A stretch of DNA of 64,000 bases from Orientallactaga sibirica (lineage: Eukaryota > Chordata > Mammalia > Rodentia > Dipodidae), in NCBI GenBank assembly GCA_036365145.1, contig JAEOAD010000024.1:11688501-11752500 (forward strand), read 5' to 3'. Position numbers and translations under genes: made by a program. The notes under the pieces are model-generated. The model searched no databases and was not told the DNA's origin. It was given only the letters and a program-made list of their open reading frames with translations. This document shows positions 23,162 through 33,125 of the stretch, piece by piece (position 1 is the first letter of the stretch; every line of letters begins with the position of its first letter).

Positions 23162-24238
23162 ATGGGCAATACATCTTCCAGTATTAGGGTAAAAAAGGCG
23201 CACAATAAGGTTTCCTTAGAGGAAACGCAGTGAGAAGATTTCTTAAGAATGATAGCCGCCAATTAATGTATATTTGTTCGTGTGTCTTATTAGTGTATAA
23301 AAGTTGGTTAACCTCATGTGGTGTATTTGTGTTGTAGTGTGTCTAGTCATATTACATAGGGCAAACGAGAATGATTCAGAAGCAAAAAAAAAAAATTTTA
23401 GAGGAGGTGAGAGAAGAGCGCCGAGTAAAACATCTAAAAGAAAAAGTAAGGTTCCTGAATAAACTGTTGAAAGAAGAGTCCAAGAGGGACTCAGAACTTT
23501 CTGCAGTCAGGGCAGTGCACTGGTAAGTTCCCAGGTAAGGTGGGATCCGCGACAAAAGCGGGATTTTGCTCCTCTCGGTAGAAAAAGGAGCAGGAAGGAA
23601 AAGACAAAAGGGTTTTTGCTCCTCTCGGTAGAAAAAGAGGGGAGAAGGAAAAGAATTTTGCAAATTTAGCCAGGGCGCTTGTAGAAAAAATTTTTTGGCT
23701 CTGAATGAGCTGCAGTAAAAGTTTTAAAAGAATCTTTTGCAAGTGTAGCCATGGGCGCTTCTCACTGCACCCAATTTTTTTGGCTCTGAATGAGCTGCTT
23801 GTTCAAAAACTTAAAGATAAAGGGGAGTACCCTGGAGAGGTTCCTGGAGGAATGTGATGCCATAGCCCCTTGGTTTGCGTGCTCTGGAAGTCTTACAATC
23901 CCTTCATGGGAAAAATTTGGGCGAAGATCTTGATTTTGCAGCAGACCAAGGCACGCTTAAGGGGCGGTAAGATCGATCTGGAGGTTAAGAATCGAGGATC
24001 AATGCAGTGGTTAGTGAAAATGGAACTGCCTTAGAGATGTTATAGGAAGAAAGGTCGGAACAGGCAAACAGTGAAAAAGAGGCAAAAACAAAGAACAACT
24101 TATATCCAACACTTGAGCTAGAAGATTCAGAGTCTACGGATTCTAAAGAAGGGCTGCAGGCTCTCATAAAACAAATGAAAAGATCAAAAAAAAAAAAAAA
24201 AAGGGAAAAAAAGAGAGAGGGGGAATCCCGGGAAAAAA
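23162..24238 (+). pseudogene. Gag-like remnant, unit 1 (multiply broken)
   Basis: An ATG at 23162 opens with Met-Gly-Asn followed by serines, an arrangement typical of N-myristoylated Gag (Gly2, Ser near position 6), and stops after 23 codons. Near 23840-23935 the frames show an acidic 'EECDAIAPW'-type run resembling matrix-region Gag text of betaretroviral ERVs, again shifted. Near 24099-24115 there is Leu-Tyr-Pro-Thr-Leu, a YPxL-type late-domain motif. The part between repeats LTR R-region text and two leader cassettes. Not functional. Confidence 0.65.
23445..23800 (+). repeat. Internally duplicated cassettes in the ERV leader/gag region, unit 1
   Basis: 'ggttcctgaataaactgttg' near 23450 repeats the LTR R-region text of 22970. 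'tgctcctctcggtagaaaaa' occurs near 23567 and 23619. 'ttttggctctgaatgagctg' occurs near 23692 and 23778. The same layout is present in unit 2 near 26550-26900, so it predates the unit duplication. Confidence 0.85.
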
Positions 24239-24340
24239 GCCGGGTGTGGTGGCTCAGGCCATCCCAGCACATGGGAGGCAGAGCAGGACTGCCACAAGTT
24301 CAAAGCCAGCCTGGTCTACATAGTGAGTTCCAGGGCAGCC
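24238..24340 (+). repeat. B1-like SINE inside ERV internal region, unit 1
   Basis: 'agccgggtgtggtggctcag', 'cccagcacatgggaggcaga', 'aagccagcctggtctacata' and 'gtgagttccagggcagcc' follow B1 order. The same insertion is present in unit 2, so it was in the provirus before unit duplication. Confidence 0.88.
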
Positions 24341-24744
24341 AGGAAAAGCAGAGGCACTGAGACTGGTTTTAGGTTACTGGAGCTGCTATTGTCAACGCAT
24401 TAGCAATCTTAAGGAAGGTGGAAGGAAGGTGTCCTGACTTGATTTACATTAAAACAATGGAGAGGATGCCTGAGGAAAGACTGTAAAAATGCAAATTCTT
24501 GGAAAGAGCTGACTGAGAAGGAACCTGCTTTTCAAGGCTATATTGAACTTGAACTGCAGAAGTTTGATGACTGCTGATGGTGGTTGAGTTTGCATTGTTT
24601 TAGTTTCTCCCTCTAATGTTGTTAAAAGACCTTGGATTATGGGGACGTATGAACATCATTGGAATTGATAAAAACTATGGGGACCTTTAAATTTGCATGA
24701 ATGCATTACATTTTACATCATATACGGTTATCAGTTTACGGGGG

Positions 24745-24960
24745 CTAGGGATTCAGGTGTCCCCCATAAACTTCAAGTGTTCTGAATGCTAGGTTCCCAG
24801 CTGATGGCAATTTGGGAATTAACACCTCCTGGAGGCAGAGTATGGCAATTTGGGAATTAACACCTCCTGGAGGCAGAGTATTGTTGGGGGCGGGCTTATG
24901 GGTATAATAACCAGTTTCCCCTTGCCAGTGTTTTGACCAATGCTAGCCTCGCAGCCGCCG
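24745..24960 (+). repeat. LTR-like repeat fragment inside ERV internal region, unit 1
   Basis: 'gattcaggtgtcccccataa' to 'cccttgccagtgttttgacc' matches the minus-strand element of 9316-10470. It holds a 38-base tandem duplication (24804-24841 and 24842-24879). Unit 2 has the same two features but keeps 18 bases (after 'gctaggga') that unit 1 lacks. Confidence 0.85.
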
Positions 24961-25018
24961 TGGCTCAGTTAACTCAAAATATATAAATTATACTAGGGCT
25001 GCAAATTTATCCAGATTT

Positions 25019-25560
25019 TTGTCTAGTTTTCTATTACAGAATTGGTCGCTTGAATTTGAAGATACCTTAAAAGAACTGAGACTGGCTGTAGTTAATGTGA
25101 ATTCTACCTGCATGGACCTCTCCTTTGCCTCTGGATTGTCATCTTGGCTGATCTCCGCTATGAATCATCTGAAGGAATGGGCGGGTTTGGGTGCTCTTTA
25201 GCAGGCCTTCTGTTACTGGTCTCTCTGGTTTGCTTGTGGTGTCTGTGTAAAATCAGGGTCACGCAATGACGGGATGCAGCTATGATCATTCAAGCCTTTA
25301 CTGCCATAGAGGCTGCACAGTCCCCAAGTCTGGCTGGCTACAATTAAAAGTTAATCTTCTTCCTGCTCAGGTTGCGAGGCTAAGCACTGCACTCTGGGTT
25401 AGCCCTAGAAATCCAGAGAAGAGCATGTTTGATTGCATGTGGGTTGATGCCCCAGATCCCGCCTCTGAGAAAAAGGCATCAGGGTTGCAAAAATACGCAT
25501 CATCAGAGATCAGACCTCTACTCTTACCTGTGGCTTGTTTTAAAACATAAAAGGGGGAAC
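25019..25560 (+). pseudogene. Env TM-like 3' remnant, unit 1
   Basis: A 60-residue open frame (25019-25201) ends near 'NHLKEWAGLGAL' and is followed by a stop. The next codons in frame are Leu/Val/Cys-rich, as in a membrane span, then a basic tail. This is the layout of the C-terminal TM part of a betaretrovirus-like envelope. The sequence runs directly into the polypurine tract and LTR 2. No surface subunit was seen. Unit 2 carries the same frame at 28091-28273. Confidence 0.6.
25549..25560 (+). promoter_or_regulatory. Polypurine tract before LTR 2
   Basis: 'aaaagggggaac' abuts the LTR start TGTAGAGAGC, the expected site of plus-strand priming. The identical tract precedes LTR 3 at 28624-28635. 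Confidence 0.85.
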
Positions 25561-26137
25561 TGTAGAGAGCTGCGAGGTGCCGCGCCTTAAAGATGGCGCT
25601 GGCTTCCGCCTTCCGCCTTCCCGATGGCGAGTGCTCTCCTGGATAAACAAGTCCTTATTTGGCTTGGGCCATGATCTAGGCTTGCTTCCGCATATGTGGA
25701 CCTATCTGCATTCACCACGTGGCTTACCAGGGTTGGCTGTTCAAAGGCTTCTTAAGCTTTGGGCGGGCTTGTCCCAGAGGGCAGTCAGTGAGTCAGTGAG
25801 TGAGTGAGTGAGTGAGTGAGTGAGTGAGTGAGTGAGTGAGTGAGTGAGTCAGTGAGTGAGTGAGTGAGTGAGTGAGTGAGTGAGTGAGTGAGTGAGTGAG
25901 TGAGTGAGTGAGTGAGTGAGTGAGTGAGTGAGTGAGTGAGTGAGTGAGTGAGTGAGTGAGTGAGTGAGAGGAGTGAGTGAGTGAGTGAGTGAGTGAGTCA
26001 GTGAGTGAGTCAGTGAGTGAGTGAGTGAGTGAGTCAGTCAGTCAGTCAGTCAGTCAGTCAGAAGATTGTTCAAGGTTCCTGAATAAACTGCTGAAAGAAG
26101 AGTCCAAGTGTTGCGTCTTCCTTGCTGGTCGGCGACA
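25561..26137 (+). repeat. LTR 2 of the ERV array
   Basis: Starts TGTAGAGAGC and ends ggcgaca (canonical TG..CA). It contains aagatggcg (25590-25598, YY1-like), the GTGA/GTCA array (about 25783-26061), and AATAAA at 26082-26087. It serves as the 3' LTR of unit 1 and the 5' LTR of unit 2. Confidence 0.92.
25783..26061 (+). repeat. GTGA/GTCA tetranucleotide array in LTR 2
   Basis: Longest uninterrupted GTGA run of the three arrays (about 25852-25968), with terminal GTCA units. Exact TGAGTCA heptamers start at 25789, 25845, 25994, 26006 and 26030. Confidence 0.95.
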
Positions 26138-26260
26138 AATGGTGGCCCATACACGGGAACTCAGAACTTGCAGGGCAGCTAGCTGGTAAGTTCCAGATAA
26201 GTGGACAAAAAGGGTAAAGGCAAGTTCTCCGGTAGAGAGACGATAAGGTCCCATAGCAAA

Positions 26261-27290
26261 ATGGGCAATACATCTTCCAGTATTAGGGTTAAAGGCGCCA
26301 CAATAAGGTTTCCTTAGAGGAAACGCAGTGAGAAGATTTCTTAAGAATGATAGCCGGCCAATTAATGTATATTTGTTCGTGTGTCTTATTAGTGTATAAA
26401 AGTTGGTTAACCTCATGTGGTGTATTTGTGTTGTAGTGTGTCTAGTCATATTACATAGGGCAAACGAGAATGATTCAGAAGCAGTTAAAAAAATTTTAGA
26501 GGAGGTGAGAGAAGAGCGCTGAGTAAAACATCTAAAAGAAAAAGTAAGGTTCCTGAATAAACTGTTGAAAGAAGAGTCCGAAGAGGGACTCAGAACTTTC
26601 TGCAGTCAGGGCAGTGCACTGGTAAGTTCCCAGGTAAGGTGGGAATCCGCGACAAAAGCGGGGATTTTGCTCCTCTCGGTAGAAAAAGAGGGAGCAGGAA
26701 AAGTTCCCCAGGAATCCGCGACAGGTGGGAAAAGAGAAAAAGAGGGAATTTTGCTCCTTTTGTAAAAAAGATGGGCTTTCTCAAATTTTTTTGGCTCTGA
26801 ATGAGCTGCAAAAGTAAAAGTTTTAAAAGAATTTTTGCAAGTGTAGCCATGGGCGCTTCTCACTGCACCCAATTTTTTGGCTCTGAATGAGCTGCTTGTT
26901 CAAAAAACTTAAAGATAAAGGGGAGTACCCTGAGAGGTTCCTGGAGGAATGTGATGCCATAGCCCCTTGGTTTGGTGCTCTGGAAGTCTTACAATCCCTT
27001 CATGGGAAAATTTGGGCGAAGATCTTGATTTTGCAGCAGACCAAGGCACGCTTTAAGGGAGGGTAAGATCGATCTGCAGTGAGGTTAGTGAGGAACTGCC
27101 TCGAGGAAGAAAGGTCGGAACAGGCAAACAGTGAAAAAGAGGCAAAAACAAAGAACAACTTATATCCAACACTTGAGCTAGAAGATTCAGAGACGGATTC
27201 TAAAGAAGGGCTGCAGGCTCTCATAAAACAAATGAAAAGATCAAAATTAAAAAAAAAAGGGAAAAAAAGAGAGAGAGGGGGAATCCCGGG
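26261..27290 (+). pseudogene. Gag-like remnant, unit 2 (multiply broken)
   Basis: ATG at 26261 in the same context as unit 1, but indels after about ten codons put it into a different frame that also stops soon. The downstream acidic gag-like run and the Leu-Tyr-Pro-Thr-Leu motif (in the open frame 27079-27381) are present. Comparison with unit 1 shows many one-base indels in A/T/G runs, from decay or from sequencing consensus error. Confidence 0.62.
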
Positions 27291-27295
27291 AAAAA

Positions 27296-27400
27296 AGCCG
27301 GGTGTGGTGGCTCAGGCCATCCCAGCACATGGGAGGCAGAGCAGGACTGCCACAAGTTCAAAGCCAGCCTGGTCTACATAGTGAGTTCCAGGGCAGCCAG
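27296..27400 (+). repeat. B1-like SINE inside ERV internal region, unit 2
   Basis: Same insertion, orientation and surrounding text as at 24238-24340. Confidence 0.88.
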
Positions 27401-27811
27401 GAAAAGCAGAGGCACTGAGACTGGTTTTAGGTTAGAGCCCTGTCAACGCATTAGCAATCTTAAGGAAGGTGGAAGGAAGGTGTCCTGACTTGATTTACAT
27501 TATAACAATGGAGAGGATGCCTGAGGAAAGACTGTAAAAAATGCAAATTCTTGGAAAGAGCTGACTGGAGAAGGAACCTGCTTTTCAAGGCTATATTGAA
27601 CTTGAACTGCAGAAGTTTGATGACTGCTGATGGTGGTTGAGTTTGCATTGTTTTAGTTTCTCCTTGCTAATGTTGTTAAAAGACCTTGGATTATGGGGAC
27701 GTATGAACATCATTGGAATTGATAAAAACTATGGGGACCTTTAAATTTGCATGAATGCATTACATTTTACATCATATACGGTTATCAGTTTACGGGGGCT
27801 AGGGACAGAAT

Positions 27812-28030
27812 GTGGTGGTTTGATTCAGGTGTCCCCCATAAACTTCAAGTGTTCTGAATGCTAGGTTCCCAGCTGATGGCAATTTGGGAATTAACACCTC
27901 CTGGAGGCAGAGTATGGCAATTTGGGAATTAACACCTCCTGGAGGCAGAGTATTGTTGGGGGCGGGCTTATGGGTATAATAACCAGTTTCCCCTTGCCAG
28001 TGTTTTGACCAATGCTAGCCTCGCAGCCGC
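27812..28030 (+). repeat. LTR-like repeat fragment inside ERV internal region, unit 2
   Basis: 'tgtggtggtttgattcaggt' to 'cccttgccagtgttttgacc', with the 38-base tandem duplication at 27876-27913 and 27914-27951. It retains bases deleted in unit 1. Confidence 0.85.
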
Positions 28031-28090
28031 CGTGGCTCAGTTAACTCAAAATATATAAATTATACTAGGGCTGCAAATTTATCCAGATTT

Positions 28091-28635
28091 TTGTCTAGTT
28101 TTCTATTACAGAATTGGTCGCTTGAATTTGAAGATACCTTAAAAGAACTGAGGCTGGCTGTAGTTAATGTGAATTCTACCTGCATGGACCTCTCCTTTGC
28201 CTCTGGATTGTCATCTTGGCTGATCTCCGCTATGAATCATCTGAAGGAATGGGCGGGTTTGGGTGCTCTTTAGCAGGCCTTCTGTTACTGGTCTCTCTGG
28301 TTTGCTTGTGGTGTCTATGTAAAATCAGGGTCACGCAATGACGGGATGCAGCTATGATCATTCAAGCCTTTACTGCCATAGAGGCTGCACAGTCCCCTAA
28401 GTCTGGCTGGCTACAACTAAAAGTTAATCTTCTTCCTGCTCAGGTTGCGAGGCTAAGCACTGCACTCTGGGTTAGCCCTAGAAATCCAGAGAAGAGCATG
28501 TTTGATTGCATGCGGGTTGATGCCCCAGATCCCGCCTCTCTGAGAAAAAGGCATCAGGGTTGCAAAAATACGCATCATCAGAGATCAGACCTCTACTCTT
28601 ACCTGTGGCTTGTTTTAAAACATAAAAGGGGGAAC
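28091..28635 (+). pseudogene. Env TM-like 3' remnant, unit 2
   Basis: Open frame 28091-28273 gives the same 60 residues as unit 1, including 'SSWLISAMNHLKEWAGLGAL' region, followed by the same stop. A second open stretch 28354-28665 runs over the polypurine tract into LTR 3. The near identity with unit 1 argues for recent duplication. Confidence 0.6.
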
Positions 28636-29175
28636 TGTAGAGAGCTGCGAGGTGCCGCGCCTTAAAGATGGCGCTGGCTTCCGCCTTCCGCCTTCCCGAT
28701 GGCGAGTGCTCTCCTGGATAAACAAGTCCTTATTTGGCTTGGGCCGTGATCTAGGCTTGCTTCCGCATATGTGGACCTATCTGCATTCACCACGTGGCTT
28801 ACCAGGGTTGGCTGTTCAAAGGCTTCTTAAGCTTTGGGCGGGCTTGTCCCGGGGTCAGTGAGTGAGGCAGTGAGTGAGTCAGTGAGTGAGTCAGTGAGTC
28901 AGTGAGTGAGTGAGTGAGTGAGTCAGTGAGTGAGTGAGTGAGTGAGTCAGTGAGTGAGGCAGTGAGTGAGTGCAGTGAGTGAGTGAGTGAGTGAGTGAGT
29001 GAGTGAGTGAGTGAGTGAGTGAGTCAGTCAGTGAGTGAGTGAGTGAGTGAGTGAGTGAGTCAGTCAGTCAGTCAGTCAGTCAGTCAGTCAGAAGATTGTC
29101 AGTCAGAAGATTGTTCAAGGTTCCTGAATAAACTGCTGAAAGAAGAGTCCAGTGTTGCGTCTTCCTTGCTGGTCG
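28636..29175 (+). repeat. LTR 3 of the ERV array
   Basis: Starts TGTAGAGAGC and matches LTR 1 and LTR 2 to 'cttccttgctggtcg'. The last bases (ggcgaca in LTR 2) are replaced by 'tactcttaaaaca', so the end is either at 29175 or, if diverged, at 29188. It contains aagatggcg (28665-28673) and AATAAA at 29127-29132. Confidence 0.87.
28855..29105 (+). repeat. GTGA/GTCA tetranucleotide array in LTR 3
   Basis: More GTCA-interrupted than the other two. Exact TGAGTCA heptamers start at 28875, 28887, 28895, 28919, 28943, 29020 and 29056. A short duplication 'agtcagaagattgt' occurs at its 3' edge (about 29086-29114). Confidence 0.95.
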
Positions 29176-30064
29176 TACTCTTAAAACAATTGGGCTGATT
29201 GGAACTGCAAGAAAAGTAGGAGATTAAAAAGTAGCAAGGCTCATGTTCCAACTCTGAAGAAAAGAGAGTGTTTCACAAAGGAAAGAAAGCAGCAATAACA
29301 AAAGAAAACAATATTATTAGGCCTCAAGTACAATAAGGACCCCAATATAAGAAATTAGCTGTTGACATAGTGGGAAGTGAAAATCTAGGAAAAAGAGTTT
29401 CTGTTGAATAATTAGCACAAGGAAACTATAATATTATGGTGGGAAATTAAGAGCAAGTATATGTAGAATGAAATTGCAGATGGAAGAATGGACTTGTAAT
29501 AATCAAATGTATGAAAAGTGATTTTATCAGTAGAAAAGGAGAAATTACTTGGTGGGGTAATGAAGGAAAGGAAAAGAGAGAGGCAGTGAGAAAGAGAGAG
29601 AGAGGGAGAGAGAGAATCCTGGAAAGCTGGAAAGAAACAGCAGTTGGAGTATACAGATTGTGGTATCAGGCCCAAAGACAATGCATACATTCCATTTCTT
29701 TGGGAAGCAGAAAAAAAAGAAAGAGAATGCAGATTACTTTGCAAATATTCAATTAGTTTCAAGACCTTTATAATGTTTTTCTCTGATGCGTGATTTTTCA
29801 ATGTTTCCAGCATCAAAATCATCTAATGGGAAAAAGAACATGGTTAAGAAGAATAATAGAGGATAGAAGATATTTTAAAAAACTGAAATAGTTGAAGAAT
29901 ATGAGTAATAACCATGTAGAGTCATCTAAAAATTGAAAATAGTAGAATGTGTCAAATAATTCAGTATATATTGGAGAAGTACTGATATACTTTTATAATT
30001 TGATTCCACCAAGGATAGGTTAAGACTAGACATAAATATAGATTCATTCAAAAGTGGGGAATGG
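29176..30064. other. Non-coding right flank of the array; purine-rich block
   Basis: No gene. A/G-rich text at about 29560-29620 (GAGA runs). The end of this stretch (29920-30064) reappears, mixed with L1 text, at 32400-32560. Confidence 0.5.
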
Positions 30065-30308
30065 GGCTGGAGAGATGGCTTAGTGGTTAAGGCGCCTACC
30101 TGAGAAGCCTAAGAACTCCATTTGATTCTCCAGGTCCCATATTTAGCCAGACACAAAAGTGATGCACAGTGTTTTTATCTCAGTTTTCATTGCACAAGGG
30201 GGCATAATCAAGAGTTAGTTCACAGTGGCTGAGAGTTAATGAATTTTCCCAATGGACTCTCTCTCTGTCTCTCTCAAATTTAAAAAAAAAAAAAAAGAAA
30301 AGAAAAGA
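30065..30308 (+). repeat. tRNA-derived SINE, plus strand
   Basis: 'ggggctggagagatggctta', 'gtggttaaggcgcctacctg' (A box), 'tttgattctccaggtcccat' (B box region), a CT-rich block and an A-rich tail. Pol III promoter role is inferred from family knowledge. Confidence 0.92.
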
Positions 30309-30594
30309 AAGAAAATGTGGAAAATGGAATCGGAAGTTTCCTCAATGGATAAAGGCTTGCCTAATAACTGAGTACCTAAGATTGGATACCCAGATGCCAC
30401 ATAAAAGCTTGAAGATGTGGAGGGTCCAAATGGACCTCTGGCAAGAAAGGAGGTAGAGTTAGGAAAATTTCTTAGAAATTGTGAAAGGAGCAATGAATAG
30501 CAATGAGAAACTATGCCTTCAAATATGGAAAGTGAGGACTGACCTCACAAATTACTATTTACCTCCACATACATATTGTGGCATGCAAGCACCT

Positions 30595-30599
<5 letters not shown>

Positions 30600-30664
<65 letters not shown>
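30600..30664. repeat. (TC)n(AC)n microsatellite
   Basis: About 18 TC units followed by about 14 CA units. It has no counterpart in the second copy of this duplicated segment. Confidence 0.97.
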
Positions 30665-30667
<3 letters not shown>

Positions 30668-30775
30668 GTTAAATAATTATATACTGGGGAGCTATGACAA
30701 AATGACATTGACAAAACAATGGAACTGTTAACAATAATCAAATGGAGCTGAGTAGAAAATGGAGAAAAAAGGTGT

Positions 30776-32440
30776 TTTTTTTTTATTTTTTAAACTTTTT
30801 TTTATTGACAACTTCTATACTTACAGAAAATAAACCATGATATTTCCCTCATCTCCCCGATTCCCCTTCAGAACTCCATATCCCCTCCTCTCTCCACTAG
30901 TCTCTCTTTTAATTTGATGTCATCATCTTTTTCTCCTATTATGAGGGTCTTCAGAAGGTATTGCCACGCACTGCAAGGTGGCTGATTATCCAGGCCAATT
31001 TCTGTCTGGACAGTTGCATTGTAAGGAGTTCCTTTGGGTCTTACATTCTTTCTGCCCCACTTCCTCAATGGACCCTGAGTCTTGGAGGGCACAAGTAGAT
31101 GAGATGTTTCAGTGCTGGACACTCCTTAGTGTCCTTCTTCAGCACTATTTTCGTTTGAGTGAGTCCCAGTGAGTCATTGCCATCTGAGAAAGTGAAGCTT
31201 CTCTAACCTCATAAGTGTGAGTCTTGAATAAATATGCTGAAAGAACATTAAATGTGGTGTTTCAGGGCAATTTTGGGAACACCATCATATACATTTTGCT
31301 ATCAAACAAGACCAGGTACAGGAAACCTGAGGCTCATGGCCTAAGATACCAAGACTCTTTCAAGGTTTTTCAGTAACAGGCATGTATTCCCTCCCATAGA
31401 GAGTTCAGTCCAAAATGGGAGCAGAGAATTTCCAGGTATGAGAGAAACATTCCACTATTGCACCTGTTTAGTCAGGACTTGGGCCTGTCTAGCCAAACTT
31501 GAATTTTCCAGTGGCCACTGTTTTCACTGTTGATGACTTCTGTCTCCCATACAACCAGGGATCATTTGCAACTTTATGTCCAGCTTTCAGCTGGCTGGTC
31601 TATTGGGAGAAGGTTTGCTGCTCAGCACCAGCTTGCTTTTTCAGTGGCCTTGCCTCAGGCAACAGGATAAATTCACTACAATAGAGGTCTTACCATCTGT
31701 TTCTAAAGGAAACCAAGGGCCTTGGCCAATAGCCAAATACAGATTTGGAGATTATAGGGGACCTCCTTGGGCCTGACAACTCACTGCAAGATATCCCATC
31801 TCAGGCACTGAAAATTTTCAAGGGGTTCATGTTCCAGCTTCTGGATGTGAGGATTATTCAAAAAGTAGGTTTACATAAGTCTTATTCAGACTATCTTGAA
31901 TTTTGATTGACCTTTCCAAGGCCTCTAATATACATGGCTCATTCTGTTCCTCTGGCCTAGTGAAGGAGCTCTTCCCTCCCTGTAATCTGGGCTTTTACTA
32001 CATATGGTGCCTTATCCCTTGAGTCCTTCCATCTCCAGATAAGAATAGCCTTTACCAATTACTGTTCTGAAAAGTGATTTTTCTGGTTCCATTTCACACA
32101 CAAGTCTATACATTTGTAGAGAGAGATCCATATAGAGAGAGAGAACATGAGACATTTGGCTTTCTGAGCCTGGTTTAGTCTCACTTAGTATAAAATTGTG
32201 GATCCACCCATTTCCTTTTCAAAATTCCATAATTTCATTTTTCAGAAAAAAACCACTGAATAGAACTCCATTGTAGTATAAATGTTTTACATCTTTATTA
32301 TCCATTCATCTGTGGAAGGACATCTAGGCTGGTTCCATTTCCTGGCTTTTATGAATAGAGCAATTTTAAACATTTGTTAAAATATCTTTTCTGCATCTGA
32401 GAAGAGTCATCATGATGAAAATTTTGTGCAAATAATCCGG
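30776..32440 (-). mobile_element. L1 3' end, minus strand, copy A of a duplicated segment
   Basis: Poly-T/A start, then L1 3'UTR text ('cagaaaataaaccatgatat', 'agccaaacttgaattttcca'), then ORF2 C-terminal sequence near 32180-32360. It parallels 33176-34640 with small indels and with extra flank in common, so it is a duplicate of that locus rather than an independent insertion. From about 32280 onward the match breaks into a mosaic. Confidence 0.8.
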
Positions 32441-33125
32441 ATATATTGTATATCTATTTTTTATACTTTATAATTTGATTCCACACTGATTTCTGATCAA
32501 TGACTAGACATAAATTAGATTCCACCAACAGTGGGAAATAGAAGTGTTCCTCTTTTTCCACCTGTTTGTCAGGGGCTTTTGGCCTGTAATTTCCATTTTT
32601 TTTTTCCAGGTCTTTATCCAGACACAAAAGTGAGTTAATACTCAAAGTCATGTGCATTTCCCTTTCATATGTCTAGAGTTGTTCACAGTTTTTAGAGGAA
32701 CCATGGCACTCCCAACCTCTTCTCTGAGGGTAAATTTAAATCCAAAAAAAAAAAAAAAAAAGAAAGAAAGGAAAATTGTTTGAGTTTTTTTTTTTTTTTT
32801 GAATAACTGGAGTCAAGATTGATTACTTGTTATAAATCTGCTGAAGATGGTTTAGGGTCCAATGGATTTCATCTGCAAGAAAGGAGGTAGAGTTAGGAAA
32901 ATTTCTTAGAAATTGTCAATTTAGTATAATATCTGATTTTAAAATATTTCAATATATGTGGTTTGATTCTGAGCAAATTACTATATACCTCACAAACATA
33001 TTGTGCATGCAAGCACCTCCAGCCCTGCAAATCTCTCTTTTCCTCTAGTGCATCCTTGTGCATCACACAAATAGTGAGTTCCTAATTATCCACTTGGGAC
33101 TTATGCCTTATAGATTGTTAAGTGT
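32390..33125. other. Mosaic zone between the two copies
   Basis: Words from two unrelated sources alternate. For example 'gactagacataaat' fits the flank at 30030 while 'tagaagtgttcctctttttc' fits L1 ORF2 at 34828. 'ccagacacaaaagtga' fits the SINE at 30145 while 'gcatttccctt' fits L1 at 34937. Biological recombination rarely alternates on this scale; a consensus of two stacked read sets would. Confidence 0.7.

Larger units (their letters stand above)
22428..29175 (+). mobile_element. Tandem ERVK/IAP-like endogenous retrovirus array: LTR-int-LTR-int-LTR
   Basis: Three LTRs (22428-23040, 25561-26137, 28636-about 29175) alternate with two near-identical internal regions (23041-25560 and 26138-28635). 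Both internal regions end in the polypurine tract 'aaaagggggaac' directly before the LTR start TGTAGAGAGC, and both begin with a primer-binding-like 'tggtggcc'. Gag-like text opens each internal region, env TM-like text closes it, and no pol was recognised. Both copies are full of stops and shifts. The layout suggests recombination between proviral copies sharing LTRs; an assembly repeat error is the main alternative. No target-site duplication was found at the outer ends. Confidence 0.88.

Noticed and set aside
22430..29175. Possible CRISPR-like or satellite array from regular repeats
   Set aside because: Repeat units are tetranucleotides without spacers, lie inside LTRs, and the genome is mammalian. 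It is a microsatellite within a retroviral LTR.
29412..29822. 136-codon minus-strand frame
   Set aside because: The Ser/Leu-rich middle is the complement of GAGA purine runs. No protein-like domain, and the plus strand also has a low-complexity frame.
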